A stretch of DNA of 37,055 bases from a virus: the IMG/VR virus record IMGVR_UViG_3300009551_000084, positions 1-37,055 of that record; one strand, written 5' to 3'. The position numbers and the translations under genes were made by a program. Shown in pieces: positions 7,278-13,412 of the stretch (positions are counted from its first letter, which is position 1; each line of letters starts with the position of its first letter). The notes under the pieces are model-generated. The model was not told the origin of the DNA and made no database searches. It worked only from the letters and a program-made list of their open reading frames with translations.

Positions 7278-7562
7278 TTAGTCATTAGTGATGCGTTGAG
7301 CCAATATCCACCCATTCAGGCCTACGAGAGCCAGAAGAGCGGGAATAGCCGTTACGTTGTTAGTGAAGGTCAGCGCGACCTCAAGTGAGATCACGAAGCC
7401 CCAGGCCTTAACCAAGCCTGCATACCGAGTGAACCATTCCGCGACCATGGGTGCAGAATAGGCCAATCCACCGGCCACCGCAAGCCAGAGCATCGGACGC
7501 TCTTCGACTTGGTAATGAGCAATGGTGAAGGTGATGGCTGGTATCACTCCACCAAGAAGCAA
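7278..7562 (-). CDS. Small multi-pass membrane protein, start uncertain
   Basis: From the TTG at 7562 the product is 94 residues with three hydrophobic segments (about 1-15, 25-42, 55-85), so it is an inner-membrane protein. It could be a holin-like lysis protein, but the position in a putative early operon and the lack of an adjacent endolysin do not support this. The frame is open upstream to 7624 without any ATG (reading IKRTRRVNKIKRSASAFGAG), so the true start may be non-canonical. A 14-codon ATG frame with a good ribosome-binding site (7641-7597) overlaps it in a different phase. Confidence 0.5.
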   Translation of the reverse strand: MLLGGVIPAITFTIAHYQVEERPMLWLAVAGGLAYSAPMVAEWFTRYAGLVKAWGFVISLEVALTFTNNVTAIPALLALVGLNGWILAQRITND

Positions 7563-7818
7563 TCCAGCCCCGAAGGCCGAAGCGCTGCGCTTGATCTTAT
7601 TGACCCGGCGAGTGCGTTTTATTTAACTGAATCGTTTTCATATTCGTATTTCCTTTTGGTTTCACCGAACGTTCATCGTCCGGCTACTTCCTTATACGAA
7701 CGGAGCACTTATTTTTTCCACGAGCCATCGATTTCAACCTCGTTTACCTCTCAAACACCAATATGGAGACAGCGCAGCTCGAATCAAAACAGCTCATATC
7801 CAATCGTGGTGAGGCGTT
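7563..7818 (-). other. Gap in the minus-strand operon with only very short frames
   Basis: On the minus strand the only ATG frames here are about 14-18 codons (starts near 7795, 7738 and 7641). The last has a credible ribosome-binding site (AAGGAAA, seven bases upstream). No terminator or RNA gene is evident. The stretch may hold leader peptides or an untranslated region between the first operon gene and the membrane protein. Confidence 0.3.
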
Positions 7819-8016
7819 TTAGTGAGAAACAGCCTTGGGCCTACGTTTTCGTTGATTCATCGTCTCAAGCCCACGCTCGCGCGAACGTTCTCGAAGCTCG
7901 TTCTTCGTCAAGAAGTTGTTGTAGCCCTTGTAATTGTTCCATTGACCGGGCTTCACATTGGGATGTGGATCAAATGGTTTAGATAACCAATCGTTAGAAG
8001 GTTTATTGTAGATCAT
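7819..8016 (-). CDS. Hypothetical basic protein, first gene of minus operon
   Basis: A 65-residue product (MIYNKPSNDWLSKPFDPHPN...) with a Pro/Asn/Trp-rich front and a strongly basic tail (LRERSRERGLETMNQRKRRP). No family recognised. Upstream spacing is weak in Shine-Dalgarno signal. It lies directly beside the two dyads at 8075 and 8139, so it is probably the first gene under their control. Confidence 0.45.
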   Translation of the reverse strand: MIYNKPSNDWLSKPFDPHPNVKPGQWNNYKGYNNFLTKNELRERSRERGLETMNQRKRRPKAVSH

Positions 8017-8074
8017 ACTTCAGAGACTGCAAAGGTTAGGAGGATGAACAACACTTTGCAAGAGACAGACCATC

Positions 8075-8091
8075 ACTTTGTTTTACAAAGT
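8075..8091. promoter_or_regulatory. Operator-like dyad 1
   Basis: Perfect 6-bp arms ACTTTG and CAAAGT around a 5-bp spacer (TTTTA). An identical pair of arms with the same spacer length recurs at 8139. Dyads of this size typically bind dimeric helix-turn-helix repressors. Confidence 0.6.
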
Positions 8092-8138
8092 AGGATAACC
8101 ACCTATCAATCAACGCAATTTAGACGAAACTATCTTTA

Positions 8139-8155
8139 ACTTTGCACCACAAAGT
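8139..8155. promoter_or_regulatory. Operator-like dyad 2
   Basis: The same arms ACTTTG / CAAAGT with spacer CACCA. Its centre is 64 bp from that of dyad 1, about six helical turns, so two bound dimers would sit on the same DNA face and could interact or loop. Confidence 0.6.
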
Positions 8156-8458
8156 AACTATTTGAGATGGTAGAATGAGCAGATAAATGGATTACTGTGC
8201 ATGAATTCTCTGAAAAAGCGCTCACGATTCAAAACTGGCGAGTGCCGCGTAGTTTGGATTGCATTCATGCTTAAGTATATGTGGTTATAGTATGATGAGT
8301 AAGGTATGAGAGGATAAAGCATAGCGGGCTCTCCATTAATATTCGCACAATAACCGTCATGTAAAACCCGACACTTTGCATAACTATCTACCTATTAGTT
8401 TGTTGCAGGTAATCATCACTTGTTTCCTATCCCATCCTTCCCAACCATACCATTAGTT

Positions 8459-8540
8459 GTGGTGTCCTGGCCTCAACGGGGAGGATAGAATGCTTACCCA
8501 CCAGGGGGATCTCCTGCCGGTAGGCTCTCTTTTCGCCACC
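8459..8540 (+). other. GC-rich structured segment, possible non-coding RNA
   Basis: In an AT-rich neighbourhood this block contains nested stems: CCTGG (8466-8470) with CCAGG (8501-8505), inside it CCTC (8471-8474) with GAGG (8481-8484), and an outer GGTG (8461-8464) with CACC (8537-8540). A near-palindrome CCTGCCGGTAGG follows at about 8513-8524. No known RNA family is recognised; the strand is a guess. Confidence 0.3.
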
Positions 8541-8552
8541 GATCTATGGATG

Positions 8553-8597
8553 CCCCGCTCTTCAAAAACCATTTTAATTTTTGAAAACTTAACGGGG
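8553..8597. repeat. Long hairpin before the first plus-strand accessory gene
   Basis: TTCAAAAA (8561-8568) pairs perfectly with TTTTTGAA (8578-8585), and CCCCG (8553-8557) pairs with CGGGG (8593-8597) across small internal loops. An AT-rich palindrome (AAATTTT / AAAATTT) follows before 8630. It could be a terminator, attenuator or protein-binding site. Confidence 0.45.
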
Positions 8598-8647
8598 TTA
8601 GCAATTTTAAATTTTAAAAATTTGGAAAGGTGATAGACTTATAAAGA

Positions 8648-8926
8648 ATGAACAAGCTTATATGGAATGAAGATTTCACTTTGCATCCTGATGGGCCGCC
8701 AACTTATAGATCAAATGGAACTGGGCCTTGGAGATATCAAATTGATTCCGTAAAACACTGCAGGGAAGAAGAATCTGCTCGTCTAAATTCCTTGGGCATA
8801 CTTTATTATGCTTCTATCAATCATGATATTATAAAAAACTGGGCAGCAACTCCTGCTAAAAGTTTAGGTGAGGCTAAAACTCAATGTCAGAAGTGGAATG
8901 ATGCTTTAGTTGCATCTGAAAGGTGA
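8648..8926 (+). CDS. Hypothetical protein
   Basis: A 92-residue product (MNKLIWNEDFTLHPDG...) with no recognised family. It is the first plus-strand gene after the control region; a TATAAA sits only a few bases before its ATG, so the transcript leader may be very short. Aromatic-rich, probably a small soluble alpha/beta protein. Confidence 0.55.
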   Translation: MNKLIWNEDFTLHPDGPPTYRSNGTGPWRYQIDSVKHCREEESARLNSLGILYYASINHDIIKNWAATPAKSLGEAKTQCQKWNDALVASER

Positions 8927-8945
8927 TAGGATAGAGTGAGGACAA

Positions 8946-9158
8946 ATGAAAATTCCTGACAATCTAACCGATCTTGGGATTAAGGTTTTTAAGAGATGCT
9001 GGATAGAAGGTGCCGAGTGCCATGAAAGCGTCGAATGCGAATCGGGTTATGAGAATGGTTCTTTCGAAGATTCTGCATTCTGGTGCGGATGGCGCGGGCG
9101 ACGAAGGATAGTCCGGAATCGTGAAGATGTGCTTTGCTATGAAAAAGATCGAATCTGA
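8946..9158 (+). CDS. Small Cys/Trp-rich protein
   Basis: A 70-residue product with CWIEGAEC, CESGYENGSFEDSAFWCGWRGR. The cysteine spacing does not match a standard zinc finger. The FxDSAFWxGWxGR pattern resembles short phage proteins of unknown function. GAGG lies four bases before the ATG. Confidence 0.55.
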   Translation: MKIPDNLTDLGIKVFKRCWIEGAECHESVECESGYENGSFEDSAFWCGWRGRRRIVRNREDVLCYEKDRI

Positions 9159-9351
9159 TATCATCGAACTAAAGCCCGGCGTAGTTGGCCGTGGGGAGGT
9201 TTTTATTAACGAGCGAGGAGAGCCCTTTTTTACGCCATTTAGATTTTTTCAAACCGATCACGAGTTGGTGCAAATTCAGGATTTCACCGAGAAAGTTTGG
9301 TCTCGCGCAATGGAGCCCGCTCAATTCAACGACCATGGTGCTGGGATATGA
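9139..9351 (+). CDS. Hypothetical protein
   Basis: The 70-residue form starts MKKIESDIIELKPG; alternative starts are ATG 9127 and GTG 9121, which overlap the preceding gene further. The middle (GEVFINERGEPFFTPFRFF) is strand-rich. No family recognised. The 3' end overlaps the next gene by 4 bp. Confidence 0.5.
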   Translation: MKKIESDIIELKPGVVGRGEVFINERGEPFFTPFRFFQTDHELVQIQDFTEKVWSRAMEPAQFNDHGAGI

Positions 9352-9584
9352 TGAATATTGAAGATGAAATCCTAGGATTGCCGTGGCGTATGGTAGGTTG
9401 CTGCAATGATGGTCACCGGGAATCCCCTCTTTATCAGGGTATTTTCCCTGTCTGCAATAAAGATTATACCCCTGAGCCAGTATTACTTGCGCTGCGGATA
9501 AAGCACAATTGCATGAGTGATGAGGACAGAGAATATAGGCGTGCTATGTTAGCCATTAAAACTCTTGAGCTAAGATACAAATGA
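9348..9584 (+). CDS. Hypothetical protein
   Basis: A 78-residue product (MMNIEDEILGLPWRMVGCC...) starting in an ATGA overlap; the adjacent ATG at 9351 is equally possible. Contains five cysteines without a clear metal-site spacing. No family recognised. Confidence 0.5.
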   Translation: MMNIEDEILGLPWRMVGCCNDGHRESPLYQGIFPVCNKDYTPEPVLLALRIKHNCMSDEDREYRRAMLAIKTLELRYK

Positions 9585-9793
9585 AAACGCCCACATCTAA
9601 ACTGACTACGGCCTTGGTCAATAAAATCCACGACTTTCTATCAGAACCTGGAAACTGTGTTCCGACGTATACTGATCCCGTAGACGGAAAGGTTTACTAT
9701 TATAATAGCTACGAAAAAGGGAGATGTGTTCCAGTGAAACTTAATCCCAAAAATTCCAAACCAAACCCAGCATGGTTTACCCCGAAGAAATGA
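9581..9793 (+). CDS. Hypothetical protein
   Basis: A 70-residue basic product (MKTPTSKLTTALVNKIHDFL...) with a helical front and a Tyr/Pro/Asn-rich back. Overlaps both neighbours by 4 bp. No family recognised. Confidence 0.5.
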   Translation: MKTPTSKLTTALVNKIHDFLSEPGNCVPTYTDPVDGKVYYYNSYEKGRCVPVKLNPKNSKPNPAWFTPKK

Positions 9794-9999
9794 ATATTTT
9801 TGATCTTTCGCCAAGGCGTCGATACTATTCATTCAGACGGAAGACATCCATACCCATTGCGATTAAGAATAGGAAGGTCATCCAGCATGGGAGAACGAAA
9901 ATGGTGGAAGTGTTTCCAGGCGATGTGGAATGGCACGATGCTCCCTTTGAGGTTGCGTGGCTATACCATCCTTCCATCATCGATAAATTAATACCATGA
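9790..9999 (+). CDS. Hypothetical protein
   Basis: A 69-residue basic product starting MNIFDLSPRRRYYSFRRK. The ATG at 9790 is favoured over an upstream start at 9772 because of the 4-bp ATGA overlap and a GAAGAA just before it. No family recognised. Confidence 0.5.
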   Translation: MNIFDLSPRRRYYSFRRKTSIPIAIKNRKVIQHGRTKMVEVFPGDVEWHDAPFEVAWLYHPSIIDKLIP

Positions 10000-10268
10000 A
10001 TATTGTCACGACAACTGTTGGATTTAGACGCTGCGAGATTCCCCCTGATCCAGAGAAAGCCAGAGACTTTCTCAAATCTAAGATAAACTTAGCCTTTGAA
10101 ATTTCTAAGCGAAGCGGAGGATCGGAGACAATAGATTTCTCCATGGAGACCTATGGATCATTCGGAGATGGTCGACTGATTCGCTTAAGGCAGAAAGTAG
10201 AAATGGATTCAAATGGTCTTCCTCAAGCTACGGCTGATGGCCAATCCATTATCGAGGAATGGCCATGA
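9996..10268 (+). CDS. Hypothetical protein
   Basis: A 90-residue product (MNIVTTTVGFRRCEIPPDPE...) with no recognised family; probable helix at 18-40 and strands after. Overlaps both neighbours by 4 bp. Confidence 0.5.
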   Translation: MNIVTTTVGFRRCEIPPDPEKARDFLKSKINLAFEISKRSGGSETIDFSMETYGSFGDGRLIRLRQKVEMDSNGLPQATADGQSIIEEWP

Positions 10269-10459
10269 CCAAAAAGCTCGTCTCAATCAGCGGAGTTCCC
10301 GAACCCTGGCGCACTCAGATCGAGGATGCTTACAACAAAACGCTTAAAGAAGATTCCAAGATTATGGAAGCGATAAACAAAGCCATGGATAAAGTTCTTC
10401 AGGATGACCTGAATCTAATGCTATACGGAACCACACATCCCGATCTCCACAGAAAATGA
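10265..10459 (+). CDS. Small helical protein
   Basis: The 64-residue product starts MTKKLVSISGVPEPWRTQ and continues as amphipathic helices (AYNKTLKEDSKIMEAINKAM). The ATG at 10265 is chosen for its 4-bp overlap with the preceding stop; ATG 10259 is possible. No family recognised. Confidence 0.5.
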   Translation: MTKKLVSISGVPEPWRTQIEDAYNKTLKEDSKIMEAINKAMDKVLQDDLNLMLYGTTHPDLHRK

Positions 10460-10662
10460 AGCCCTATACCCACGAAGAATTAATGACCCCGAGCACGGTT
10501 CATTGGCCTATTGGGAATTCGGATTTTAGGGAACTTAGAGAGCTCGCGCGTTTCATGAGATTTCTTTTTGAGAGACCAGAGCAATGTCGAAAGTGTAGGT
10601 TTCTCATAATTGGGCGAGAACTAGCATTAATTCATCCTCGACATAATTCACATCCTGAATAA
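10456..10662 (+). CDS. Hypothetical protein
   Basis: A 68-residue product with an Arg-rich helix (FRELRELARFMRFLFERPEQ) and one CRKC pair, possibly half of a metal site. It ends nine bases before the tRNA gene. Confidence 0.5.
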   Translation: MKPYTHEELMTPSTVHWPIGNSDFRELRELARFMRFLFERPEQCRKCRFLIIGRELALIHPRHNSHPE

Positions 10663-10670
10663 TGTAGGCG

Positions 10671-10745
10671 TGTGGGGTGGCGCAGTCTGGTTAGCGCGCA
10701 TGGCTCATAACCATGAGGTCACAAGTTCAAATCTTGTCCCCGCAA
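10671..10745 (+). tRNA. tRNA with CAT anticodon (Met-type)
   Basis: The cloverleaf is complete. The acceptor pairs 10671-10677 with 10738-10744 (7 bp, one G-T). The D-stem is GCGC/GCGC, the anticodon stem CATGG/CCATG with loop CTCATAA, and the T-arm ACAAG-TTCAAAT-CTTGT. No CCA is encoded. CAT could be elongator Met, initiator Met, or Ile2 (after lysidine modification). The acceptor end and GGGGTGG stretch resemble initiator tRNA, but it has a U1-A72 pair, C11-G24, and lacks the three G-C pairs of the initiator anticodon stem. An elongator-type reading is preferred. Confidence 0.93.
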
Positions 10746-10752
10746 AACCTTT

Positions 10753-11010
10753 ATGATCACTCATTACAGATGCTGGGTAACCGATCCCATTGACCGAGCG
10801 GTTTACATGAACTATCGGCCATGGGGTAAGCATATCCCTTGTCGCATTAGTCGATGCGCAAATCAGTACGGCTATCACGTCGCTGAATTCTCCTGGTGGA
10901 CGAGACTAATCAATCGTCTCAATGGCAACGCCAAGTATTTACCAAAGCGTAGGCTAATCCACTATAAGCATCTAATGTTGGTCGATTGGATCAAGATAGA
11001 GCCGTGTTAG
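10753..11010 (+). CDS. Hypothetical basic protein
   Basis: An 85-residue product (MITHYRCWVTDPIDRAVYMN...) rich in Arg, Tyr and Trp, beginning eight bases after the tRNA. It may be co-transcribed with the tRNA. No family recognised. Confidence 0.5.
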   Translation: MITHYRCWVTDPIDRAVYMNYRPWGKHIPCRISRCANQYGYHVAEFSWWTRLINRLNGNAKYLPKRRLIHYKHLMLVDWIKIEPC

Positions 11011-11109
11011 AATATTGCCAGAAATAGTTAATATTTCGATGAGATTAATATCATTCTTAGTTCACAACGCTAAAAATTTCTTGTCATAAAGTTGTGGAGG
11101 GTTTAAAAG

Positions 11110-11451
11110 TTGGGCATGAACTCAACTCATTCGGAAGGAATTCTAGGTAGTGGAATCCAATTAAGATCAGCGCAATTGCAAAATTGCAATAACACGGCAA
11201 TACAAACTGAGGTTAATCGAGAATTAGGCGGTCTAACAAAAGCACTCAACTCGATTCAGGAAAATCTCGATTCTCATAGTGATCGAATAAAGTCCATAAA
11301 ATGTCCTGCGCCTAAACCGGATTGCGATAATAAAACTCCATGTCCAGAGGAAATACTTTCTCCGCTTGGAGAACATTTGAGGCAATTACGCAGACACGCT
11401 GAATGCCTTGTTAGGCAATCAAATGATATTAGTCAGGATTTAGCTATCTAG
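11110..11451 (+). CDS. Hypothetical protein, possible coiled coil
   Basis: The TTG at 11110 has GGAGG nine bases upstream; the ATG at 11116 is the alternative, and either gives about 111-113 residues. The region IQTEVNRELGGLTKALNSIQ onward (about 30-60) has heptad-like spacing. A Cys/Pro-rich middle (KCPAPKPDCDNKTPCPEE) precedes a second helix. No family recognised. It follows a 99-bp non-coding gap, so a promoter may lie there. Confidence 0.5.
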   Translation: MGMNSTHSEGILGSGIQLRSAQLQNCNNTAIQTEVNRELGGLTKALNSIQENLDSHSDRIKSIKCPAPKPDCDNKTPCPEEILSPLGEHLRQLRRHAECLVRQSNDISQDLAI

Positions 11452-11458
11452 GATTAAT

Positions 11459-11710
11459 ATGATTTGGTTCGCATTCGTCTCGATAGTATCTCTAATCGTT
11501 GGATTCATTCTCGGTGTTCTTCTCATGATGGATACCGCCGTTCGTACAGTTCGTCGTAAGCGCGAAGAAGATGAACGCCAATTTAATCTTACCATGCAAG
11601 AAGCCGCTCGGATAGATCTAGAAAAGTTCTCCAAGAAAATTGAGGGCAAGACGCCCGAAGAACTTAAGGCTATGGGGATCGAGCTAAATATCACGGAGAC
11701 GAAAATCTAA
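11459..11710 (+). CDS. Membrane-anchored coiled-coil protein
   Basis: An 83-residue product with an N-terminal transmembrane helix (about 2-24, IWFAFVSIVSLIVGFILGVL) followed by a charged helix (RTVRRKREEDERQFNLTMQE). This resembles phage membrane proteins such as spanin- or Rz-like anchors, but no partner or endolysin is nearby. Function unknown. Confidence 0.55.
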   Translation: MIWFAFVSIVSLIVGFILGVLLMMDTAVRTVRRKREEDERQFNLTMQEAARIDLEKFSKKIEGKTPEELKAMGIELNITETKI

Positions 11711-12009
11711 TGAATCAAATAGATCTTAGTAAAATAAAATGTGAATATGTTGGGCCACAAAAGGATACTGGACTTCATCGCTATCGTCTTACATTGGTTC
11801 ATGAATTCGACTATGGAACGCTTGAGCCCGATGATGAGCTAGATTGCCAACGAACGTCTCAGATAGTCGCCAGGAATTATTTATATAAGGATATTCGCAA
11901 TTTGGTGGAAAAGATTTTTCAATCATCGAATCTGGATGAAGCTAAGTTTCTGGCAAATGATACGCTTTCCCTTATTCCTAAGCTAGAAAACGAGGGGGCG
12001 CATAGTTGA
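11710..12009 (+). CDS. Hypothetical protein
   Basis: A 99-residue product (MNQIDLSKIKCEYVGPQ...) with no recognised family; strand-rich front, helical back (DIRNLVEKIFQSSNLDEAKF). Start and stop overlap neighbours by one base each. Confidence 0.5.
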   Translation: MNQIDLSKIKCEYVGPQKDTGLHRYRLTLVHEFDYGTLEPDDELDCQRTSQIVARNYLYKDIRNLVEKIFQSSNLDEAKFLANDTLSLIPKLENEGAHS

Positions 12010-12635
12010 TGAATTTACGAAAAACTAGCTTCCAGATCATCGAACGAGAACTTAAACCTTACTTGATAGAGGCGATCAAGTTTCATCCAAAGATCGTCGA
12101 TATCAAAGTGGTTCGAGGAAATCCAGTGACGGTTCACGATTATGCGCGACGGATTCTTATCAAGGCTCGCAAGGAAGGTATTGGGTCTTATTCGGCTGAG
12201 CATATCCAGGGACTTCAACCTAGATTGAGGATTTATTATAGCTCAGGAGGTATATCCATTACTGCCGCTAAACAGAAGCGGTCGATATCCAAGAAATGGG
12301 ATCAGTACCAACCACCGTTTGATGTTCTGCCTGATGAGGCAGCTAGATGGCCTATAGTTGTTAAAAATCCTTGGTCAGAACAAATTGTGAGTCTTGTCCA
12401 AATGATGGAATCAAAAACACTGAATACTCCTTTAGAGATTCATTCCAATATCAATTTGGCCACATGGCAACAAGTATTGAAGGATGCTGGCTTGGATGGC
12501 TACCACCTTTTCAAATCAGGCCGCAATATTATGGTGTGGGGAAAGTTGAAATATAGGCTTAAGGATTATATGGGAGAAGTAGCATTTCTAAAAGTTCCTC
12601 CAATAGATCAAATGAATAGAATTAAAATGCGATGA
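12009..12635 (+). CDS. Hypothetical protein
   Basis: A 208-residue product, the largest in this accessory block (MNLRKTSFQIIERELKPYLI...). The ATG at 12009 is preferred to the TTG at 12006. A basic N-terminal half (residues 40-100) with RILIKARKEGIGSY and KQKRSISKKW could bind nucleic acid. The C-terminal half has helix-strand alternation (LEIHSNINLATWQQVLKDAG). No family recognised. Confidence 0.5.
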   Translation: MNLRKTSFQIIERELKPYLIEAIKFHPKIVDIKVVRGNPVTVHDYARRILIKARKEGIGSYSAEHIQGLQPRLRIYYSSGGISITAAKQKRSISKKWDQYQPPFDVLPDEAARWPIVVKNPWSEQIVSLVQMMESKTLNTPLEIHSNINLATWQQVLKDAGLDGYHLFKSGRNIMVWGKLKYRLKDYMGEVAFLKVPPIDQMNRIKMR

Positions 12636-12901
12636 AAAAATTCATAATTCCGTCAACCGTGGAAGTATTTATGGATGGGATGGAGTATCAGCAATATTAT
12701 TCCCGCTGGTTGTTGGGAATAAAACTTATTACCACTTGGAAAGTAAGTCTTGGTTTTATAAATAAATATCAAAAGGGAACTGCCTGGGCTGATGTAGAGA
12801 TAGCCGGGAGTTCTGATCTAACGCCAGATCAAGTATGGGAATTGGCTAAGGAAAAAATAATAAGATACGATTGGCTTAATCCTCCTCGGTATAAAAAATG
12901 A
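12632..12901 (+). CDS. Hypothetical protein
   Basis: An 89-residue product (MKKFIIPSTVEVFMDGMEYQ...), Trp/Tyr-rich, ending in a likely helix (TPDQVWELAKEKIIRYDWLN). Overlaps both neighbours by 4 bp. No family recognised. Confidence 0.5.
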   Translation: MKKFIIPSTVEVFMDGMEYQQYYSRWLLGIKLITTWKVSLGFINKYQKGTAWADVEIAGSSDLTPDQVWELAKEKIIRYDWLNPPRYKK

Positions 12902-13206
12902 CTGCCCTAGACATGCTCCCTCGTAGTTGCCAGATAGCGGCAACAGTAGCTGCGGCAGTTTTGATAGATTGCGGATATGAAGTGAGGATCCTTTCTCTTA
13001 GAAGCAATTTGGCCAATAAAAAAGAAAGTAGTCATTGTGTCGCGGTATATCGTATGGGAGGAATTTTATGGATATATGACGTAAATATTGGAACTTTTGA
13101 GATTGGAAAATTTTCCAAATATAATTGGAAAACAAAGCCGCTAGTCATTGCTAAAAAGAGATATATTAAAATAATATCAGCAAAATGGAAGACTTCAATT
13201 TTATGA
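12898..13206 (+). CDS. Possible papain/transglutaminase-fold protein
   Basis: The 102-residue product has Cys11 before a long Ala-rich helix (SCQIAATVAAAVLIDCGYEV), then a HCVAVYR strand with His47 and an LWIYDVN strand ending in Asp/Asn. A Cys on a helix followed by His and Asp on adjacent strands is the arrangement of minimal transglutaminase-like or papain-like proteins. The protein is short for that fold and no family match is certain. Overlaps both neighbours by 4 bp. Confidence 0.35.
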   Translation: MTALDMLPRSCQIAATVAAAVLIDCGYEVRILSLRSNLANKKESSHCVAVYRMGGILWIYDVNIGTFEIGKFSKYNWKTKPLVIAKKRYIKIISAKWKTSIL

Positions 13207-13412
13207 CTGAAATTACAAACTGCTATATATGGAATAGTCTAAATGAGGAATATCTATGCATTTTTTCTAATACTCTATCTGAAGCTCGAAAAAAAATTAG
13301 AGATCTTGGAAACAATGCCGATAATATTGAACCTGATTTCACTTATGAAAATGTAAAAGTAGACTGGAGTCAAACGAATCAATGCCTAAAAACCTCCTCG
13401 AACGTGGATTGA
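13203..13412 (+). CDS. Hypothetical protein overlapping terL
   Basis: A 69-residue product (MTEITNCYIWNSLNEEYLCI...). The ATG at 13203 gives a 4-bp overlap with the preceding stop. Its last 31 bases overlap the start of terL. It looks like a compact small alpha/beta protein, not a small terminase. Confidence 0.5.
   Translation: MTEITNCYIWNSLNEEYLCIFSNTLSEARKKIRDLGNNADNIEPDFTYENVKVDWSQTNQCLKTSSNVD

Larger units (their letters stand above)
8017..8647. promoter_or_regulatory. Divergent intergenic control region
   Basis: This 631-bp stretch separates the minus operon (starting 8016) from the plus-strand accessory genes (starting 8648) and has no convincing gene. It holds two 17-bp dyads (8075-8091, 8139-8155), two additional ACACTTTGCA half-site copies (8051, 8371), a GC-rich structured patch (8459-8540), and a long hairpin followed by an AT-rich tract (8553-8623). 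Transcription in both directions very likely starts here; a replication origin is also possible. Confidence 0.6.

Noticed and set aside
8044-8139. A 31-codon frame starting beside GGAGG in the control region
   Set aside because: GGAGG abuts the ATG with no spacing, and the frame runs through dyad 1; it is more likely part of the regulatory DNA.
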